Below, piece after piece: positions 1 to 9,603 of a stretch of 64,000 bases of DNA. The stretch's first letter is position 1. The number at the start of each line of letters is the position of its first letter. A program made the translations under genes and the position numbers. This stretch comes from Pseudomonas sp. B6002 (GTDB lineage Bacteria > Pseudomonadota > Gammaproteobacteria > Pseudomonadales > Pseudomonadaceae): positions 426 through 64,425 of the forward strand of contig NZ_JACAOY010000004.1 in NCBI RefSeq assembly GCF_013385985.1, read 5' to 3'. The notes beneath the pieces were generated by a model. It did not search any database. It was given only the letters and a program-made list of their open reading frames with translations, and had not been told where the DNA came from.

Positions 1-16
1 GCTCTATCAAAAGTGA

Positions 17-67
17 GCCGCCGTAAGGGCGGAACCCATATCAGCCGTTACCGCAGCAACGGATATG
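17..67. repeat. Two tandem stem-loops downstream of wspR
   Basis: The first hairpin pairs CCGCC (18-22) with GGCGG (28-32). The second pairs CATAT (37-41) and CCGTT (45-49) with AACGG (58-62) and ATATG (63-67). They begin 15 nt after the wspR stop. On the wsp-coding strand the first hairpin is followed by a short T-run (CTCACTTTT), so it may end wsp transcription. I have an impression, not checked, that this block recurs in Pseudomonas genomes. Confidence 0.5.
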
Positions 68-81
68 TACTCAAAGGCGCC

Positions 82-1083
82 CTACTCAATCCCCACCTGA
101 TTACGCCCATTATGCTTGGCCGTATACAACCCCTTATCCGCCGCCATGATCAGTTGCCGGCAATCGGTCCCCTGCTGCGGGGTCACCGTCGACAAGCCAA
201 TGCTGATAGTCAGGCTGGAACCCTCGGCCGGGGCAATATGCGGAATCTTCAACGCCGCCACCGCCATGCGCAGTTTCTCGGCGACCAACCGCGCACCACC
301 CGGCGAGGTGTTCGGCAATACCAGGGCAAACTCTTCACCACCATAACGCGCCGGCAGATCCGAAGGCCGGCTGCTGGCTTCACGGATGGTCGCCGCGACC
401 TTGCGCAGCGCCTCATCACCTTCGACGTGGCCGAAGCTGTCGTTGTAGGTCTTGAAGAAGTCCACATCGATCATCAGCAGCGACAACTGGGTCTGGTCAC
501 GCATGGCACGACGCCACTCCAGCTCCAGGTACTCGTCAAAGTGGCGACGGTTGGACAGCCCGGTCAGGCCATCGGAGTTCATCAGGCGTTGCAGCACCAG
601 GTTGGTGTCGAGCAGTTGCTGCTGGCTGACCCGCAACGCACGGTAAGCCGCGTCACGCTGCAACAGGGTCATGTAGGAGCGCGAGTGATAGCGAATGCGC
701 GCCACCAGCTCGATGTTGTCCGGCAACTTCACCAGGTAATCGTTGGCCCCGGCCGAGAACGCCGCGCTCTTGATCAGCGGGTCTTCCTTGGTGGACAGCA
801 CGATGATCGGGATATTGGCCGTGGCCGGGTGGTTGCGGTACTCGCGCACCAGCGTCAGGCCGTCCAGGCCGGGCATCACCAGGTCCTGCAGGATCACGGT
901 CGGCTTGATGCGGATCGCCTGGGCAATCGCCTGGTGCGGGTCGGCGCAGAAGTGGAAGTCGATGTTTTCTTCGTGGGCCAGGCCACGCCGCACGGCTTCG
1001 CCGATCATGGCCTGGTCGTCGACCAGCAACACCATGGCGGCGTTTTCGTCGGTCTTGATGTCGTCGATCTGTAAATCATTCAT
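82..1083 (-). CDS. wspR: WspR, response regulator diguanylate cyclase
   Basis: This 333-aa protein makes cyclic di-GMP from two GTP when phosphorylated by WspE. An N-terminal receiver domain (about residues 17-135) carries the phospho-acceptor Asp67 in [11 protein letters not shown] linker leads to a GGDEF domain with the active motif GGEEF at 248-252. RPSD at 239-242, five residues upstream, is an intact RxxD inhibitory site, so product inhibition is expected. It is the last gene of the wsp operon, 51 nt after wspF, with a weak ribosome site (CAGGTGAC). Known family role: surface sensing, cellulose and other exopolysaccharide control, and wrinkly-spreader colonies. Confidence 0.96.
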   Translation of the reverse strand: MNDLQIDDIKTDENAAMVLLVDDQAMIGEAVRRGLAHEENIDFHFCADPHQAIAQAIRIKPTVILQDLVMPGLDGLTLVREYRNHPATANIPIIVLSTKEDPLIKSAAFSAGANDYLVKLPDNIELVARIRYHSRSYMTLLQRDAAYRALRVSQQQLLDTNLVLQRLMNSDGLTGLSNRRHFDEYLELEWRRAMRDQTQLSLLMIDVDFFKTYNDSFGHVEGDEALRKVAATIREASSRPSDLPARYGGEEFALVLPNTSPGGARLVAEKLRMAVAALKIPHIAPAEGSSLTISIGLSTVTPQQGTDCRQLIMAADKGLYTAKHNGRNQVGIE

Positions 1084-1134
1084 GTGCAGTCACCTGAATT
1101 ACTACCAGCAAGCCAGCACTGCGGGAGGTCGCGT

Positions 1135-2145
1135 TCATTTTGCAAAGACCTCCATCAGTCGGGGCGCAATTCTATCCAGTGGGCGAATTTCAACAGCAGC
1201 GTCAATCGCCGCCGCCGCTTTGGGCATGCCATACACCGCCGAGCTCTGCTGATCCTGGGCGATGGTCAAATATCCTTGTTCACGCAGCAACTTGAGGCCC
1301 TGGGCACCGTCGCGCCCCATGCCCGTCAGCAGTACGCCGACGGCGTCACCGTCCCAATGGCTGGCGACGCTCTCGAAAAACACGTCGATGGACGGCCGGT
1401 AAATCTCGTTCACCGGCTCTGCGGTATAGGCTAGCGTGCCATTTTTCAACAGGCGAATATGATGGTTGGTGCCGGCCAGCAACACTACGCCGCTTTGTGG
1501 CGGTTCGCCTTCGCGGGCCAGGCGTACCGGCAGGCCGGAGGCGCTGCCCAGCCACTCGGCCATGCCCGCAGCGAACACCTGGTCCACATGCTGCACCAGC
1601 ACAATGGCGGCCGGAAAGTCCCGGGGCAACCCCTTGAGCAGGATTTCCAGGGCAGCCGGGCCGCCCGCCGAAGAACCAATGGCCACCAGGCGCTGGCGTT
1701 TGCCGCCGGTGCGCTGAGGCGCGGTTTCGGCGCGCACGCGGCTGCCACGCTGGCCGATCAGCCAGCCAATATTGAGGATCTTGCGCAACAACGGCGCCGC
1801 CGCATCCTTGGGGTTGCCCACGCCGAGCGCCGGGGTGTCCACCACGTCCAGCGCGCCGTGGCCCATGGCCTCGAATACCCGGCTCATATTGGCCTGGCGG
1901 TCGACCGTCACCAACAGAATGGCGCACGGCGTCTCGGCCATGATCTGTCGGGTGGCCTCCACACCATCCATCACCGGCATGATCAGGTCCATCAGGATCA
2001 GATCCGGGGTCAGTTCAGCGCAGCGTTGCACGGCCTCCAGGCCATTATTGGCCACCCAGGCCACCTCGTGCGCGGGCTCGAAACTCAGGGCACGACGCAA
2101 CGCCTCTACTGCCAGGGGCATGTCATTGACGATCGCAATCCTCAT
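1135..2145 (-). CDS. wspF: WspF, CheB-type methylesterase response regulator
   Basis: This 336-aa protein removes methyl groups from WspA and resets the Wsp pathway. The receiver domain has Asp53 in LMDLIMPVMDG. The C-terminal CheB domain has the nucleophile motif GSSAGG (157-162) and a conserved His near 186 (LVQHVDQ). The start overlaps the wspE stop (ATGA-type overlap). In this family, loss-of-function changes lock the system on and give constitutive c-di-GMP. No disabling change is visible here. Confidence 0.95.
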   Translation of the reverse strand: MRIAIVNDMPLAVEALRRALSFEPAHEVAWVANNGLEAVQRCAELTPDLILMDLIMPVMDGVEATRQIMAETPCAILLVTVDRQANMSRVFEAMGHGALDVVDTPALGVGNPKDAAAPLLRKILNIGWLIGQRGSRVRAETAPQRTGGKRQRLVAIGSSAGGPAALEILLKGLPRDFPAAIVLVQHVDQVFAAGMAEWLGSASGLPVRLAREGEPPQSGVVLLAGTNHHIRLLKNGTLAYTAEPVNEIYRPSIDVFFESVASHWDGDAVGVLLTGMGRDGAQGLKLLREQGYLTIAQDQQSSAVYGMPKAAAAIDAAVEIRPLDRIAPRLMEVFAK

Positions 2146-4427
2146 GCCCGGGCTCCTCCAATCAGCTCGACCACGGCGTCCAACAGGGCGTCATCGTGGA
2201 AACTGGCCTTGGCTAAATAATAGTCGGCACCGGCGTCCAGTCCACGGCGCCGGTCTTCTTCGCGATCCTTGTACGACACCACCATCACCGGCAACGATTG
2301 CAGGCGACTGTCACGGCGCAAGAGTGTGACCAATTCAATACCGTCCATACGAGGCATATCAATGTCAGTGATGAGCAGGTCGAAGTCTTCGGACCGCAAC
2401 GCGTTCCAGCCGTCCATGCCATCGACCGCAACGGCCACTTCATAACCACGATTAAGTAACAATTTGCGTTGCAGCTCGCGCACAGTCAGCGAGTCATCCA
2501 CCACCAGCACGCGTTTGCGCGGCGCCTCGGTGGCCTGCTGGCTACGCCGGGCGATGCGTTCCAGGCGCCCGGTGTTGAGCAGCTTATCCACCGAACGCAG
2601 CATATCTTCAACGTCGACGATCAACACCACCGAGCCGTCGTCCAGCAACGCCCCGGCAGAAATATCCTGGACCTTGCCCAGGCGATCATCCAGCGGCAAC
2701 ACCACCAACGTGCGTTCGCCGATAAAGCGCTCCACCGCAATGCCATACACCGCGTCGCGCTCGCGGATCACCACCACCTTCAGCGTTTCTTCATTGCTCT
2801 GCCCCGCCGGGCGCTGCAACAACTGGCTGGCGGCAACCAGGCCGACATGCCGGCCCTCATGCCAGAAGTGCTGGCGGCCTTCCAACTGCACAATGTCATC
2901 GGGTGCCAGGTCGCACATGCGTTCGATATGCGCCAGCGGGAAGGCATAGGCCTCTTCGCCGACTTCCACCACCAGGCTGCGCACCACCGACAAGGTCAGC
3001 GGCACCTCCAGGTGGAAGCGGCTGCCCTGCCCTGCCGTCTGCTCCAGCACCACGGCGCCGCGCAGCTGGCGGACCATATGCTGCACCGCATCCAGGCCCA
3101 CGCCACGCCCGGACACTTCGGTGACTTTGTCACGCAGGCTGAAGCCCGGCAGGAACAGGAACGTCAGCAGCTCCTCTTCGCTCAGGCGCAACGCCGTTTC
3201 CAGCGGTGACAAGTGCCGGTCGACGATAGTGCCGCGCAGGCGCTCAAGGTCGACACCATTGCCATCGTCGCTCAACTCCAGCACCAGCAAGCCGGCCTGG
3301 TGGGAGGCGCGCAGACGAATCAGGCCTTCCGCCGGCTTGCCCGCCAGTATCCGTTGCTCAGGCATTTCGATGCCATGGTCGACGGCATTGCGCAGCAAGT
3401 GGGTCAGCGGCGCTTCGAGCTTTTCCAGTACATCACGGTCGACCTGGGTCTTTTCGCCCTCGATCTCCAGGCGCACCTGCTTGCCCAGGCTGCGGCCGAG
3501 GTCGCGCACCATGCGCACTTGCCCGGCCAGCACATCGGCAAACGGGCGCATGCGACAGGCCAGCGCGGTGTCGTAAAGCACCTGGGCACGCTGCCCGGCC
3601 TGCCAGCCGAACTCATCCAGCTCGGCGGTTTTTTCCGCGAGCAAGGCCTGGGCCTCGCTCAACAGCCGACGGGTATCGGCCAGGGCTTCCTGGGCTTCCA
3701 GGTTCAGGTCCAGTGTCTTGAGCTGGCCATCCAGGGTGTCCAGGGCACGTACACCCTGGCTCTGGATACGCTTGAGGCGCTGCATGCTGGCCAGGTAAGG
3801 CTTGAGCCGTTGGGTTTCCACCAGGGACTTGCTGGACAAATCCAACAAGCTGTTCAAGCGCTCGGCAGTGACCCGCAACACCCGCTCGCCACCTTCGGTC
3901 ATGCGCTTGTTCTGGCGCGCCGGTTCGCTGCTGACCGGCGGCGCCGGTTCTGGCTCCGCGGGCAGCTCCTCAACAACAGGCGCCGAGACCGGCGCCGGCT
4001 CGGGCGGCGGGGGTGCAACGGTTGGCACCGGCGCCTGGGACGGGTCGAGCAAACGCTCCATCAGCGCGACATAGCCTTCAATGTCTGCCGGCCCCACATC
4101 GTTGCCGGGGGTGGCGATACGCATCAGCAGGTCGGTGCCTTGCAGCAGCGCATCGATATGTTCGGGTTGCAGGTACAGGCGGCTTTCCTGGGCACTGACC
4201 AGGCAGTCCTCCATCACGTGGGCCACGCTGACCCCGGCGTCCACCCCGACAATCCGCGCCGCGCCCTTGAGCGAGTGCGCCGCACGCATGCAGGCTTCAA
4301 GCTGGTCGGCCTGGGTGGGGTTGCGTTCCAGGGCCAGCAGACCCGCGCTCAACACCTGGGTCTGCGCATCGGCTTCCAGGCTGAACAGTTCCAGCAGCGA
4401 GGCGTCGCGCATCTGGTCGGGGGTCAT
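2142..4427 (-). CDS. wspE: WspE, hybrid CheA histidine kinase / receiver
   Basis: This 761-aa kinase takes signal from WspA and phosphorylates WspR and WspF. An N-terminal Hpt domain has His51 in AAHSLKGAAR. A proline- and glutamate-rich linker lies near residues 135-170. The catalytic domain shows the N-box (LLRNAVDHGIE) and a glycine box (GRGVGLDAV). A CheW-like domain follows, then a C-terminal receiver with Asp688 in ITDIDMPRMDG. Its 3' end overlaps wspF and its 5' end overlaps wspD by 4 nt, which points to translational coupling. Confidence 0.95.
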   Translation of the reverse strand: MTPDQMRDASLLELFSLEADAQTQVLSAGLLALERNPTQADQLEACMRAAHSLKGAARIVGVDAGVSVAHVMEDCLVSAQESRLYLQPEHIDALLQGTDLLMRIATPGNDVGPADIEGYVALMERLLDPSQAPVPTVAPPPPEPAPVSAPVVEELPAEPEPAPPVSSEPARQNKRMTEGGERVLRVTAERLNSLLDLSSKSLVETQRLKPYLASMQRLKRIQSQGVRALDTLDGQLKTLDLNLEAQEALADTRRLLSEAQALLAEKTAELDEFGWQAGQRAQVLYDTALACRMRPFADVLAGQVRMVRDLGRSLGKQVRLEIEGEKTQVDRDVLEKLEAPLTHLLRNAVDHGIEMPEQRILAGKPAEGLIRLRASHQAGLLVLELSDDGNGVDLERLRGTIVDRHLSPLETALRLSEEELLTFLFLPGFSLRDKVTEVSGRGVGLDAVQHMVRQLRGAVVLEQTAGQGSRFHLEVPLTLSVVRSLVVEVGEEAYAFPLAHIERMCDLAPDDIVQLEGRQHFWHEGRHVGLVAASQLLQRPAGQSNEETLKVVVIRERDAVYGIAVERFIGERTLVVLPLDDRLGKVQDISAGALLDDGSVVLIVDVEDMLRSVDKLLNTGRLERIARRSQQATEAPRKRVLVVDDSLTVRELQRKLLLNRGYEVAVAVDGMDGWNALRSEDFDLLITDIDMPRMDGIELVTLLRRDSRLQSLPVMVVSYKDREEDRRRGLDAGADYYLAKASFHDDALLDAVVELIGGARA

Positions 4428-5125
4428 GTGAGGCTCCGGGTCACGGCAGACAACAATTGCGCCTCATCCAGCCAGCGCAGGCTGCGGCCTTTCCACTGCA
4501 ACACACCCTGGGTGTAACGCGCACTGGCCTGGGTGCCCGAGGCCGATGCGGCTTTTAGTGTGCGTTCGTCGATGGCATGGATACCGTCGACTTCATCCAC
4601 TGGCACTACCACCGGGCCATCCTGCGCGGCGATGATCAACATGCGTGGCATGACGCGTCCGCCCGTGGTGCCGGGGCTGGTGCTGTCCAGGCCAAGCAAT
4701 TCCACCAGCGACAGGCACGCCACCAGCGCACCGCGCACGTTGGCCACGCCGAGCAAGGCACGGGAGCGTTGGTGCGGCAGGGAGTGAATCGGCTGCAACG
4801 GCGCCACTTCCACCAGGCAACGTGTGGCGATACCCAGCCACTCCTCGCCGAGGCGGAACATCAACAGGGAACGAGTGACCACATCCGTGGCCACTTCGGC
4901 CTCGGCCTGGGGGCGACGGTCGTCCTGTTGCAGGGCATAACGGTCCAGCAGGCGCGTGGCCGCCGCCGAATACACCGCGCAGTTACGGCAGTGAATGTGC
5001 TCCGCCAGCAACGGGCAGGACTTGTCACCGTGGATGCCGATGCGGTTCCAGCAGTCGTCGATGGCTTGGGTGTCGGCCAGGGTCAGGTCCAGGCCTGCGG
5101 TATCGAGCGCGTCGGGGCTACTCAT
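4424..5125 (-). CDS. wspD: WspD, CheW-like scaffold protein
   Basis: This 233-aa CheW-family coupling protein links WspA to WspE. The CheW fold occupies roughly residues 85-230 (RLGEEWLGIATRCLVEV ... GVANVRGALVACLSL). The N-terminal extension carries two nearby cysteines (CRNCAVYSAAA) of unknown role. It overlaps wspC upstream and wspE downstream by 4 nt each. It is one of two CheW paralogues in the operon and is distinct from WspB. Confidence 0.92.
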   Translation of the reverse strand: MSSPDALDTAGLDLTLADTQAIDDCWNRIGIHGDKSCPLLAEHIHCRNCAVYSAAATRLLDRYALQQDDRRPQAEAEVATDVVTRSLLMFRLGEEWLGIATRCLVEVAPLQPIHSLPHQRSRALLGVANVRGALVACLSLVELLGLDSTSPGTTGGRVMPRMLIIAAQDGPVVVPVDEVDGIHAIDERTLKAASASGTQASARYTQGVLQWKGRSLRWLDEAQLLSAVTRSLT

Positions 5126-6384
5126 CGTTTGGACTCACTGTCAGCTCGCTCGCTACGGGCGGCCCGCGCCTGCAGCCGGCGTGCCCCCGCACTGTCGCCC
5201 TGGGACTCGAGCAACGCAGCCAGGTGCATCAAGGCCTGCGGATGCTGGGGTTCCAGGTACAAGGCTTTTCGGTAATACCCCTGGGCTTCCAGGGCGCTAC
5301 CGGCCACATCGCTGAGCAGCCCGAGCCAGTAGAACACCTGGGCGGCAGGCGGGTGGTTGCTTAAATACTGTTCACACGCCGCACGGGCCTCGGCACTTTT
5401 GCCTTCGTTGGCCAGGGTGGCGATCTGGCTGAGCAGGTTACCCGCATCGGTTTGCGCGGTTTTGATCGGCGTCACGGGGGGCGTGACGAGGCTGAACGGT
5501 CGCGGCTTGGGCGCAATCGGCGCCGCACTGCGCTGCTGCGGCACCGGCGCGGGCATCGGCACGAACACCGGCTCGGCCTTGACCGGCTCCGCATGCCGGC
5601 TGAACGCGAAAGACTGCGGCACGCCAATCGAGCGCATGCCGTGGCGCCCCAGCAGGCTGCCCTCGGCCGGGCCGATAAACAGCACGCCGTCCACATGGGT
5701 CAGGCCCTTGAGCACGTCGAACACTTGTTTCTGGGTCGGCTGGTCGAAATAGATCAGCAGGTTGCGGCAGAACACAAAGTCGTAGGTGGGCTCATTGGCC
5801 AACAGGGTCGGATCCAGCAAGTTGCCGACTTGCAGGCGCACCTGCTCGCGCACGCGGTCGTCGATGCGATAGCCGTCGGCCTGTTCGGTGAAATGGCGCT
5901 CACGAAAGCCAATATCGCCACCGCGAAACGAATTCTTGCCGTACACCCCACGCCGGGCGCGCTCCACCGACAGCGGGCTGACGTCCAGGCCCAGCACCTT
6001 GAATTGGTGCGGCGCCATCCCGGCATCCAGCAACGCCATGGCGATCGAATAGGGTTCTTCGCCGGTGGAGCACGGCAGGCTCAAAATGCGCAAGGCGCGC
6101 ATCTGCTTGATCTCGGCCAGGCGCGCCACCGCGAGCCGGGCCAGGGTGGCAAATGATTCGGGGTAACGAAAGAACCAGGTCTCGGGGACGATCACCGCTT
6201 CGATCAGCGCTTGCTGTTCGTCATGGGAGCTTTGCAGGTGCTGCCAGTACTGGTCGGCCGTCTGCGCTTGCAGGGCCTGGCTGCGCTGGCGCACCGCACG
6301 GTCGATGATCGCTTCACCCACCGAGGCCACGTCCAGGCCGATGCGTTCCTTGAGGTAGGCCGAAAAGCGCGGGTCGCTGCTCAT
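5122..6384 (-). CDS. wspC: WspC, CheR-type methyltransferase with TPR tail
   Basis: This 420-aa protein methylates glutamates on WspA using S-adenosylmethionine. The N-terminal CheR domain shows LSLPCSTGEEPYSIAM (SAM-binding) and FCRNLLIYF. After a proline-rich linker come C-terminal tetratricopeptide-like repeats (AQVFYWLGLLSDVAG, LYLEPQHPQALMHLA). The start at 6384 was chosen because MSSDPRF forms a 4-nt ATGA overlap with the wspB stop. The reading frame stays open upstream, but the extra residues look random. Confidence 0.94.
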   Translation of the reverse strand: MSSDPRFSAYLKERIGLDVASVGEAIIDRAVRQRSQALQAQTADQYWQHLQSSHDEQQALIEAVIVPETWFFRYPESFATLARLAVARLAEIKQMRALRILSLPCSTGEEPYSIAMALLDAGMAPHQFKVLGLDVSPLSVERARRGVYGKNSFRGGDIGFRERHFTEQADGYRIDDRVREQVRLQVGNLLDPTLLANEPTYDFVFCRNLLIYFDQPTQKQVFDVLKGLTHVDGVLFIGPAEGSLLGRHGMRSIGVPQSFAFSRHAEPVKAEPVFVPMPAPVPQQRSAAPIAPKPRPFSLVTPPVTPIKTAQTDAGNLLSQIATLANEGKSAEARAACEQYLSNHPPAAQVFYWLGLLSDVAGSALEAQGYYRKALYLEPQHPQALMHLAALLESQGDSAGARRLQARAARSERADSESKR

Positions 6385-6893
6385 AGGCTCAGCTCGGCAG
6401 AAAACAACAGGGTACGCACGTCGTCGTTCAACAAGTCGTTGACGCCGATCCACTGCATCAAACCCTGGGCATCTTCGCGCACCGGGCCCAGGTACGGCGC
6501 CTGCGGGTTATCCAGGCCGTAGGGCTGGAACTCGGCGGGGTCGCAACGCAGGGTGTCAGTGGCTTGTTCCAGAATCAGCCCCAGCCAGCGGGCTTCGAGC
6601 CACGGTTGCGGCTGATAGTTGACCAGCACCAGGCGAGTGCTGGTGCGGGCCTGGGCGGCAGCACCGAACGTGAGGGCGCTGAGGTCGATGACCGGCACCA
6701 GCACGCCCCGGTGGGCAAAGATTCCCGCCACCCACACCGGCGCATGGGCGATGGGTTTGAGGGGCAGGCGAGGCAATACCTCGGCCACTTCCGTGGCCTT
6801 GAGGGCATAGCGCTCCTGGCCGATCCGAAACACCAGGTACAACGCCTTTTTCGCTGCCGGGACGGCGCCGCGTTTAGCCGCGAGGTCGCTCAT
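6381..6893 (-). CDS. wspB: WspB, CheW-like coupling protein
   Basis: A 170-aa CheW-domain protein (YLVFRIGQERYALKATEVAEVLP, then VAGIFAHRGVLVPVIDLSA). It is the second adaptor of the Wsp array. Its ATG shares one base with the wspA stop (TGATG), and its own stop overlaps wspC, so the whole operon is tightly coupled. Confidence 0.93.
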   Translation of the reverse strand: MSDLAAKRGAVPAAKKALYLVFRIGQERYALKATEVAEVLPRLPLKPIAHAPVWVAGIFAHRGVLVPVIDLSALTFGAAAQARTSTRLVLVNYQPQPWLEARWLGLILEQATDTLRCDPAEFQPYGLDNPQAPYLGPVREDAQGLMQWIGVNDLLNDDVRTLLFSAELSL

Positions 6894-8515
6894 CAGACTT
6901 TGAAACGCGACACGCCGCTGCGCAGACCGACCGCAACCTGGCTCAGTTCATCAATGGCAAAGCTGGCCTGGCGCAGCGACTCCACGGTCTGGCTGCTGGC
7001 ATCGCCCAACTGCACTAGCGCGTGGTTGATCTGCTCGGCACCGGTGGCCTGGGCCTGCATGCCCTCGTTGACCATCAACACCCGCGGCGCCAGCGCCTGG
7101 ACCTGGTGGATGATCTGCGACAGCTGTTCGCCCACTTGCTGCACTTCAAACATGCCACGGCGGACTTCTTCGGAGAACTTGTCCATGCCCATCACGCCCG
7201 CCGAGACCGCCGACTGGATCTCGCGCACCATTTGTTCAATATCGTAGGTGGCCACGGCGGTCTGGTCAGCCAGGCGGCGCACTTCGGTGGCCACCACGGC
7301 AAAGCCGCGCCCGTACTCACCGGCCTTCTCGGCCTCGATGGCCGCGTTGAGCGACAACAGGTTGGTCTGGTCGGCCACCTTCACGATGGTCACCACCACT
7401 TGGTTGATGTTGCCGGCCTTCTCGTTGAGGATCGCCAGCTTGGCGTTCACCAGGTCGGCGGCGCCCATCACCGAGTGCATGGTTTCTTCCATGCGGGCCA
7501 GGCCTTGCTGGCCGGAACCGGCGGCCACCGAGGCCTGGTCGGCGGCGGTCGACACTTCGGTCATGGTGCGCACCAGGTCCTTGGACGTGGCGGCAATCTC
7601 GCGGGACGTGGCACCAATTTCGGTGGTGGTGGCAGCGGTTTCAGTAGCGGTGGCCTGTTGCTGTTTGGAAGTGGCGGCAATCTCGGTGACCGAGGTGGTC
7701 ACCTGCACCGAGGAGCGCTGGGCCTGGGACACCAGTGCGGTCAGCTCGGTCATCATGTCGTTGAAGCCGGTTTCCACCGCGTTGAACTCGTCTTTGCGCT
7801 CCAGGTTCAAGCGCTTGCTCAGATCGCCGTCACGCATGGTGCCGAGGATCGACACGATGCGCTGCATCGGCGCCATGATTGCGCGCATCAGCAGCAGACC
7901 GCACAGGCCGGCAGCGAGGACGGCGAACGCCAGCGACACAAACATGCTGACCTTGGCGGCGGCCACAGCGTCATCAATGGCGTTGGTCGCACGGTCAGCG
8001 ACGTCCTTGTTTTCAGTGATGATGTCATTGAGCTTCATGCGCCCTGCCGTCCAGGCGGGCGTTAGAGTCGTGTTGAATTCCTTGCGCGCAGCGGCGAGGT
8101 CATTGCGCTGCAGGCTGTCGAGCACCACGGCCAGGCTCTTGTTGTAGGCCTGGTGCATGGCTTCGAATTTATCGAACTCGGCCTGATCGTCACGCCCGTT
8201 GATGGTTTTCTGGTAATTGGCCATCTGCGTCAGGATGCGCGCTTCGTAGGACTTGAAGTCGGCCTTGTCGGCGTCGGTCAGGCCCTTGTCGTCGCGCAGG
8301 CCGAGCAATTCCAGGGTTTGCAGGTAGCTGTCCACCCAGGCACTGCGGATCATCGAACTGAGATAAACCCCCGGCACGGCGTCATCGCGCACCGCCTCCT
8401 CACTGACCTCGATCTTGAGCAACCGTGAATAGGAGACCACAACCATTAACAGCATGATGGCGATAATGACCGCAAAGCTTGCCAAGATCCGTTGGCGCAA
8501 GGTCCAGTTCTTCAC
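6893..8515 (-). CDS. wspA: WspA, membrane methyl-accepting chemoreceptor
   Basis: A 540-aa transmembrane receptor. TM1 lies at about residues 10-30, followed by a periplasmic four-helix region (about 30-185), TM2 near 190-210 and a HAMP segment ([15 protein letters not shown]). The cytoplasmic signalling domain has the conserved hairpin tip [20 protein letters not shown]. The start is GTG, with a GAGG ribosome site 8 nt upstream. It is the first gene of the operon, so the promoter should lie in 8516-8610. Known role: senses surface contact and activates WspE. Confidence 0.95.
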   Translation of the reverse strand: MKNWTLRQRILASFAVIIAIMLLMVVVSYSRLLKIEVSEEAVRDDAVPGVYLSSMIRSAWVDSYLQTLELLGLRDDKGLTDADKADFKSYEARILTQMANYQKTINGRDDQAEFDKFEAMHQAYNKSLAVVLDSLQRNDLAAARKEFNTTLTPAWTAGRMKLNDIITENKDVADRATNAIDDAVAAAKVSMFVSLAFAVLAAGLCGLLLMRAIMAPMQRIVSILGTMRDGDLSKRLNLERKDEFNAVETGFNDMMTELTALVSQAQRSSVQVTTSVTEIAATSKQQQATATETAATTTEIGATSREIAATSKDLVRTMTEVSTAADQASVAAGSGQQGLARMEETMHSVMGAADLVNAKLAILNEKAGNINQVVVTIVKVADQTNLLSLNAAIEAEKAGEYGRGFAVVATEVRRLADQTAVATYDIEQMVREIQSAVSAGVMGMDKFSEEVRRGMFEVQQVGEQLSQIIHQVQALAPRVLMVNEGMQAQATGAEQINHALVQLGDASSQTVESLRQASFAIDELSQVAVGLRSGVSRFKV

Positions 8516-8610
8516 AGTAATTCCTCGAAGGGCCGATCAAATGCCGGGGAGTATAGCTGAGCAGAAGCCCTCATTTATCAATGGGTTTTGATGTAGCGAT
8601 CACAGAAAGC

Positions 8611-8706
8611 AAATGTGGCAGCGGGCTTGCTCGCGAATGCGGTGGACCAGTCGGTAGATAGATGACTGATAAACCGCATTCGCGAGCAAGCCCGCTCCCA
8701 CATTTT
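8611..8706. repeat. REPIN (paired inverted REP)
   Basis: Two REP sequences in inverted orientation (GCGGGCTTGCTCGCGAATGC and its complement) flank about 40 nt of unrelated sequence. It sits between the wsp operon and the convergent end of the YebE-like gene. Nothing else gene-like is visible in 8516-8727. Confidence 0.9.
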
Positions 8707-8727
8707 TGATCGGCGCGAGTCTGGAGT

Positions 8728-9435
8728 TTACTGATTCAGGCGCACCTGTTTTTCCAGTTCGGTCTTGAGGCCGGGCTCAAGCCTGAGCTGGCGCGCCAAT
8801 TCGTCGAGGTAGGCCTTTTCCATGAAGTTTTCCTCATCCACCAGCATCACGCTGGCGATGTACATCTCGGCCGCCATTTCCGGGGTGCCCGCCGCTCGCG
8901 CCACGTCGGCCGGGTCCAGGGGCTTGTTCAGCTCGGCGTGCAGCCAGCTTTGCAGCTCACGGTCGTTATCCAGCTTGGTGAATTCGCCTTCGATCAGCGC
9001 ACGTTCACGTTCATCCACATGGCCGTCGGCCTTGGCTGCCGCCACCAGTGCCTTGAGGATCGCCTGGCTGTGCTGCTCAACCTGGGCCGGCGGCAGGCGG
9101 TCGAGGGTCTGCGGCTCGCCCTTCGGCGCATTCGCCTGCTGCGCCTGCCAGTTGCCATAGGCCTTGTAGGCAATCACGCCCAGCGCTGCCAGCCCCCCGT
9201 AGGTCAGGGCTTTTCCGCCAAACTTGCGGGCTTTTTTATTGCCCAGCAGCAGCCCCATGGCGCCCGCCGCCAGGGCCCCGCCACCGGCGCCGCCGAGCAG
9301 GCTGCCCAGCCCGCCACCGCCGAGCAAGCCGCCAAGGGCGCCTTTATCCTCCTGTTTACGCGAGTCCCCGGCCTTGTTCTGCAGCATGTCCTGACCGGAT
9401 TTGAGCAACTGATCGAGCAATCCACGGGTGTTCAT
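8728..9435 (-). CDS. YebE/TerB-like inner-membrane protein (DUF533)
   Basis: A 235-aa protein of unknown function. A glycine-rich segment (about residues 30-65) leads into a probable membrane helix (ALTYGGLAALGVIAYKAYG). A TerB-like all-helical domain fills the C-terminal half (ILKALVAAAKADGHVDERER). The start at 9435 has GGAGG 8 nt upstream; upstream in-frame residues look random. From memory, P. aeruginosa has a similar gene (PA3712) between wsp and spdH. Confidence 0.85.
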   Translation of the reverse strand: MNTRGLLDQLLKSGQDMLQNKAGDSRKQEDKGALGGLLGGGGLGSLLGGAGGGALAAGAMGLLLGNKKARKFGGKALTYGGLAALGVIAYKAYGNWQAQQANAPKGEPQTLDRLPPAQVEQHSQAILKALVAAAKADGHVDERERALIEGEFTKLDNDRELQSWLHAELNKPLDPADVARAAGTPEMAAEMYIASVMLVDEENFMEKAYLDELARQLRLEPGLKTELEKQVRLNQ

Positions 9436-9603
9436 AAGGAGCCTCCAGGCACTTGGGTACGTAGGACTAATAGGCCCCCAGCGTAAAACCAAGTGCCAAA
9501 AAGCCCCGATCTAGAGTGCTTCCAGATGTAACGCCACGGCCTTTCGATTAAAACGATATACACTCGAACAAATCTATAAAAATACCCCACTGGTAATTCC
9601 AGC

